From Bacillus sp. SA1-12 (lineage in GTDB: Bacteria; Bacillota; Bacilli; Bacillales; Bacillaceae), in assembly GCF_000981385.1 (NCBI RefSeq), contig NZ_LATZ01000002.1, positions 124,001 to 188,000 of the forward strand: a stretch of 64,000 nt of DNA. The letters run 5' to 3'. The stretch's first letter is position 1, and each line of letters begins with the position of its first letter. Both the position numbers and the translations under genes were made by a program. The notes under the pieces were generated by a model that saw only the letters and a program-made list of their open reading frames with translations, made no database searches and had not been told where the DNA came from. Shown here in pieces: positions 61,070 to 64,000 of this stretch.

Positions 61070-62200
61070 TTATTTTTGATTTGCCTTGAATGTGATGTAC
61101 TTAGTCATCAGGTCAACAGCTACATGAATAGCCTCTTCATTAGGCTCTAATTTTGCATGGTGTAACCCGAACGATGATTCTACACCCAGCCAAAACATGA
61201 AGCCGGGAATCTGATCGACCATATATCCGAAATCCTCGCCAGTCATTGCTTCCTTACATTCCTGGACCGTAACTGATGTGTTACCAGCGATAAATTCCAT
61301 AAATTCTGCTGTTAAAACTTCTTCATTAAAAACTTGATGATACATGGAGCCGTAATCAATGGTCGCTTTACATGAGTAACCAATCTCAACACCTTTAACC
61401 AGTGCCTCAATTCTTTCCTTTACTTTATCCATTGATTGAACAGAAAGAGTTCGAATGGTTCCCTCTAATCTTGCATTCTCAGCTATAATATTCTGCACGG
61501 TTCCACCTGTTATCTTTCCGATCGTAATCACAGCACTGTCAAGCGGGTCGACATTCCGTGCTATAACAGTTTGCAGCTGTGTAACAAGTGAACACGCTGC
61601 TACAACCATATCATTTGTCATATGAGGATATGCTGCATGTCCACCTTTTCCTTTTAAGTCTATAAATAATTCGGATGTATTGGCAAAAAGCAATCCGGGT
61701 TTTGTTGCAATGGTTCCTACCGGAAGCTCCGGAGAAATATGGAGAGCTGTAATGATACTAGGTTTCCATTGCTTGGCAATATTGCTATTTAACATTGGCT
61801 CCGCACCGCCTGGCCCTTCCTCAGCCGGTTGAAATAAAAATAAAATATCATCCCGTACAGGATGTTCAACAAAATGGGTAAGGATCCCTAACGCAATTGT
61901 CATATGAAAATCATGACCGCAGGCATGCATATAACCGGGATGTTCTGATTGAAAATTATAGTTGGTTTCCTCAGTAATCGGCAGTCCATCGATATCAGCG
62001 CGATAGCCAATAATCCTTGTAGGGTTTGTTCCTTTAACCAGTGCAAAAATACCTGTTTTCCATGTTATAATCTCAATTCGATCTTCAGGTAATTGCCGTA
62101 ATACATCTAATAAATATTGCTGTGTTTTAAACTCTTGAAAACCAATTTCAGGTATTCGATGAAGATCCCGGCGAATTTTATTAAGCTGCTCTTTGATCAT
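61070..62200 (-). CDS. dapL: N-acetyldiaminopimelate deacetylase (YkuR/DapL)
   Basis: 376 aa M20-family metal amidohydrolase. Metal-binding motifs [27 protein letters not shown] and GEDFGYM are conserved. It removes the acetyl group from N-acetyl-LL-diaminopimelate in the acetylase branch of lysine and peptidoglycan precursor synthesis. It follows dapH, separated by a structured element. Start preceded by GGGG. Confidence 0.92.
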   Translation of the reverse strand: MIKEQLNKIRRDLHRIPEIGFQEFKTQQYLLDVLRQLPEDRIEIITWKTGIFALVKGTNPTRIIGYRADIDGLPITEETNYNFQSEHPGYMHACGHDFHMTIALGILTHFVEHPVRDDILFLFQPAEEGPGGAEPMLNSNIAKQWKPSIITALHISPELPVGTIATKPGLLFANTSELFIDLKGKGGHAAYPHMTNDMVVAACSLVTQLQTVIARNVDPLDSAVITIGKITGGTVQNIIAENARLEGTIRTLSVQSMDKVKERIEALVKGVEIGYSCKATIDYGSMYHQVFNEEVLTAEFMEFIAGNTSVTVQECKEAMTGEDFGYMVDQIPGFMFWLGVESSFGLHHAKLEPNEEAIHVAVDLMTKYITFKANQK

Positions 62201-62216
62201 TTAATCACCCCTATAT

Positions 62217-62341
62217 AAAAGAGGCTGACTCAAATCAAAGAGTCACCCCTGGATACACAATATATAGGATCTATAATCGTCAGCAAATCCATATATTAAT
62301 GTTTCCTTGTGTGACATACCCTTCTTGAGACAGCCTCTCTT
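62217..62341. repeat. Structured intergenic element (125 bases) between dapH and dapL
   Basis: AAAAGAGGCTGACTCAA and TTGAGACAGCCTCTCTT are inverted ends. ACACAA/TTGTGT and ATATATAGGAT/ATCCATATAT pair inside. The ends resemble those of the element at 60643-60760. Confidence 0.65.
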
Positions 62342-62345
62342 CATC

Positions 62346-63056
62346 CTATAATTGTCTTAACTCTTGCATAATTTCAGTTTTTGATTTAGTTTTGGCATCA
62401 ATATCCTTAATTTTACGGGCAGGGGCACCTGTTACAACTGTAAATGGTTCTACATCCTTTGTAACAATTGCGCCAGCACCAACTACCGCACCTTTTCCAA
62501 TCGTAACGCCTTCTAAAACAACAGCGTTTGCTCCAATGACAACATCATCTTCAACAACAACCGGTTTAGCAGAAGGCGGCTCGATAACACCCGCTAAAAC
62601 TGTGCCTGCACCAATGTGACAGTTTTTACCAACAGTTGCACGACCTCCAAGAACTACATTCATATCAATCATTGTACCTTCACCAATTACGGCACCGATA
62701 TTAATAGAAGCCCCCATCATGATAACTGCATTATCACCAATTTCAACCTGATCACGAATGATTGCGCCCGGCTCGATACGTGCTTTAATTCCTTTTAGAT
62801 CAAGTAAAGGAATCGCTGAATTTCTGCGATCATTTTCAACCACATAATCTTCAATTTGATCTTTATTCGTTTCAAGTGCATCTTGGATTTCAGCCCACTC
62901 ACCAAATACAACACCTGTATTTCCAGTTATGAAGGTTTGAGCTGATTCGCCAAAATTAATGCCCTCTAAATTTCCTTTAAGATAAACCTTTACAGGTGTA
63001 GATTTTTTACTGTTTTGTATAAATGAGATGATCTCATTTGCATCCATCATTTTCAT
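62346..63056 (-). CDS. dapH: Tetrahydrodipicolinate N-acetyltransferase (DapH)
   Basis: 236 aa from the ATG ten bases after GGAGG; the longer frame adds 23 residues with no RBS, and B. subtilis DapH is about this length. An N-terminal domain precedes a left-handed beta-helix with hexapeptide repeats ([20 protein letters not shown], then [32 protein letters not shown]). It acetylates tetrahydrodipicolinate using acetyl-CoA. First step of the acetylase diaminopimelate branch with DapL. Confidence 0.94.
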   Translation of the reverse strand: MKMMDANEIISFIQNSKKSTPVKVYLKGNLEGINFGESAQTFITGNTGVVFGEWAEIQDALETNKDQIEDYVVENDRRNSAIPLLDLKGIKARIEPGAIIRDQVEIGDNAVIMMGASINIGAVIGEGTMIDMNVVLGGRATVGKNCHIGAGTVLAGVIEPPSAKPVVVEDDVVIGANAVVLEGVTIGKGAVVGAGAIVTKDVEPFTVVTGAPARKIKDIDAKTKSKTEIMQELRQL

Positions 63057-63138
63057 ATGTATTTTTCCTCCTTGTTTCGAATTACAATCATTCTTTACTG
63101 TATCAAAGGATTTAATTCTTGACAAGCATATGTTTCAC

Positions 63139-64000
63139 TTATTTATGTTGTTTTACAATATCTAAAAATGCCTTTACTTGTTTTAATTCAAACGAAGATT
63201 CATATCCTAATAGCCACGTATCTCGCTCAATTGGTTTTCCATTTTCATCAAGCAAAGGAATCTTAAAAATATCCTGCTCATCTTCCTTTAATGTGACGGA
63301 TGGTAAAATAGCATAACCGATGCCATTGAATGCCATTTGTTTACATGTTTCTATTTGATCAACAACGATCGTTCGCTTCGGTGAGGTTTGAAACTGCCGA
63401 TGCCACCAATCTTGAATTTCCTGATAATAAGTGGAATCACTTTTGAATTGAATAAAAGGTCTTTCAGTATGCAGAACTTCCTCAACATTACTGATTTCAG
63501 TATCGACTAGATATAGAGTGTCTGAAAACAGATGTTCCTTAATCCCTTTCCAATCTGGATTTCCTCGAATGATACCAATATGGACGTGATCTTCAAACAT
63601 GCTTTTTAAAATTTCACTGCTCCATCCAGTAATGAGAGAGATTTTAGCATGTGGATTTTTTCTCACATAGGTTTTTAAAACCTCCGGAAGCCAATGCTGA
63701 CCAATAATGGATGCAACTGCAAGCTTTAGCGTTCCATGTACTTCCCCTTCGAGCTCTAAAATTTTCTCACGGACCTGCTCTTCTTTTTCGACAACCTCTC
63801 GAGCAAAGGAAATAACCTTTTCTCCTGCCGGTGTTAAGGTTAACCCTTTTTGAGAACGAATAAAAATTTGAAAGCCCCATGATTTTTCTATCGTTTGTAA
63901 ACGCTGTGACAATGCCGGCTGGGAAACAAACAAACGTTCAGATGCTTTCCTCATATTCATTTCCTCAGATAAGACAACCAGCATTCGGAGCTCAGACATC
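63139..64000 (-). CDS. ccpC: LysR-family regulator CcpC (5' end at window edge)
   Basis: 286 residues are visible. LysR HTH EMNMRKASERLFVSQPALSQ and the effector domain with LAVASIIGQHWLPEVLKTY and ILPSVTLKEDE closely resemble B. subtilis CcpC, which represses citB and citZ and responds to citrate. The B. subtilis protein begins a few residues before the Met seen here, so the true start may lie just outside the window. In B. subtilis the flavodoxin genes ykuN-P separate ccpC from dapH; they are absent here. Confidence 0.9.
   Translation of the reverse strand, partial: MSELRMLVVLSEEMNMRKASERLFVSQPALSQRLQTIEKSWGFQIFIRSQKGLTLTPAGEKVISFAREVVEKEEQVREKILELEGEVHGTLKLAVASIIGQHWLPEVLKTYVRKNPHAKISLITGWSSEILKSMFEDHVHIGIIRGNPDWKGIKEHLFSDTLYLVDTEISNVEEVLHTERPFIQFKSDSTYYQEIQDWWHRQFQTSPKRTIVVDQIETCKQMAFNGIGYAILPSVTLKEDEQDIFKIPLLDENGKPIERDTWLLGYESSFELKQVKAFLDIVKQHK

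Noticed and set aside
1..64000. CRISPR arrays, tRNA or rRNA genes, insertion sequences, prophage genes
   Set aside because: No regularly spaced repeats, clover-leaf genes, transposase or phage products were seen on either strand.

Overview
The window looks like chromosome of a low-GC, spore-forming Bacillus-type Firmicute. The supporting signs are AGGAGG-like ribosome binding sites, intrinsic terminators with U-tracts, a small acid-soluble spore protein gene (sspH-like), perfect TnrA/GlnR and cre boxes, an LPxT-anchored surface enzyme, and gene order. Recalled from memory, B. subtilis has ccpC / dapH-dapL-ykuS / ykuU-ykuV / mobA-moeA-mobB-moaE-moaD / yknU-yknV / yknW-X-Y-Z / fruR-K-A / sipT / ykpA / ampS in one chromosomal neighbourhood. 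All of these blocks recur here in the same relative order, but blocks of accessory genes separate them. No rRNA, tRNA, CRISPR array, insertion sequence or prophage gene was seen.

Left part (1-20.6 kb): the 3' end of an M29 aminopeptidase, a CobW-type GTPase, an OmpA-domain lipoprotein, the ABC-F ATPase YkpA and a cold-shock protein. Small membrane proteins follow, then a CPBP-family membrane protease, a dead LysE exporter gene, an aminoglycoside-phosphotransferase-fold kinase, a DUF4349 lipoprotein and a type I signal peptidase. A frameshifted DUF2306-like gene and Ohr precede the fructose operon fruRKA, which has a recognisable promoter, tandem FruR-like operators and a consensus cre box. 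The yknWXYZ efflux operon closes this part.

Accessory block A (20.7-35.6 kb) concerns uptake and use of organic acids. It has a tripartite tricarboxylate transporter (tctC-tctB-tctA), a CitA/DcuS-type sensor with its regulator, and an ACT-domain malic enzyme. A second sensor/regulator pair follows with a second TctC but no membrane subunits. Cre-like boxes stand before both sensor genes, before tctC and before the malic enzyme gene. A GH127 beta-L-arabinofuranosidase with its own LacI regulator ends the block.

The heterodimeric ABC exporter YknU/YknV (35.7-39.3 kb) interrupts the accessory material. Block B (39.9-55.3 kb) has three small polytopic membrane proteins, a 14-TM MFS pump, an OsmC protein, and a large cell-wall-anchored nucleotidase behind an apparent PhoP-box promoter. 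It also carries an ammonium transporter operon (amt, DUF294 nucleotidyltransferase, DEDDh exonuclease) behind a TnrA-box promoter, a stand-alone MprF catalytic domain, sspH and a second cold-shock gene.

Right part (55.5-64 kb): a modB remnant, the overlapping molybdenum-cofactor genes moaD-moaE-mobB-moeA-mobA, the redox pair ykuV/ykuU, the lysine/diaminopimelate genes ykuS-dapL-dapH, and the LysR regulator CcpC cut by the window edge. Several intergenic palindromic elements are scattered through the window. No clearly unprecedented system was found. The best candidates for new biology are the amt-nucleotidyltransferase-exonuclease operon, the orphan TctC with its own two-component system, and the stand-alone lysyltransferase domain.
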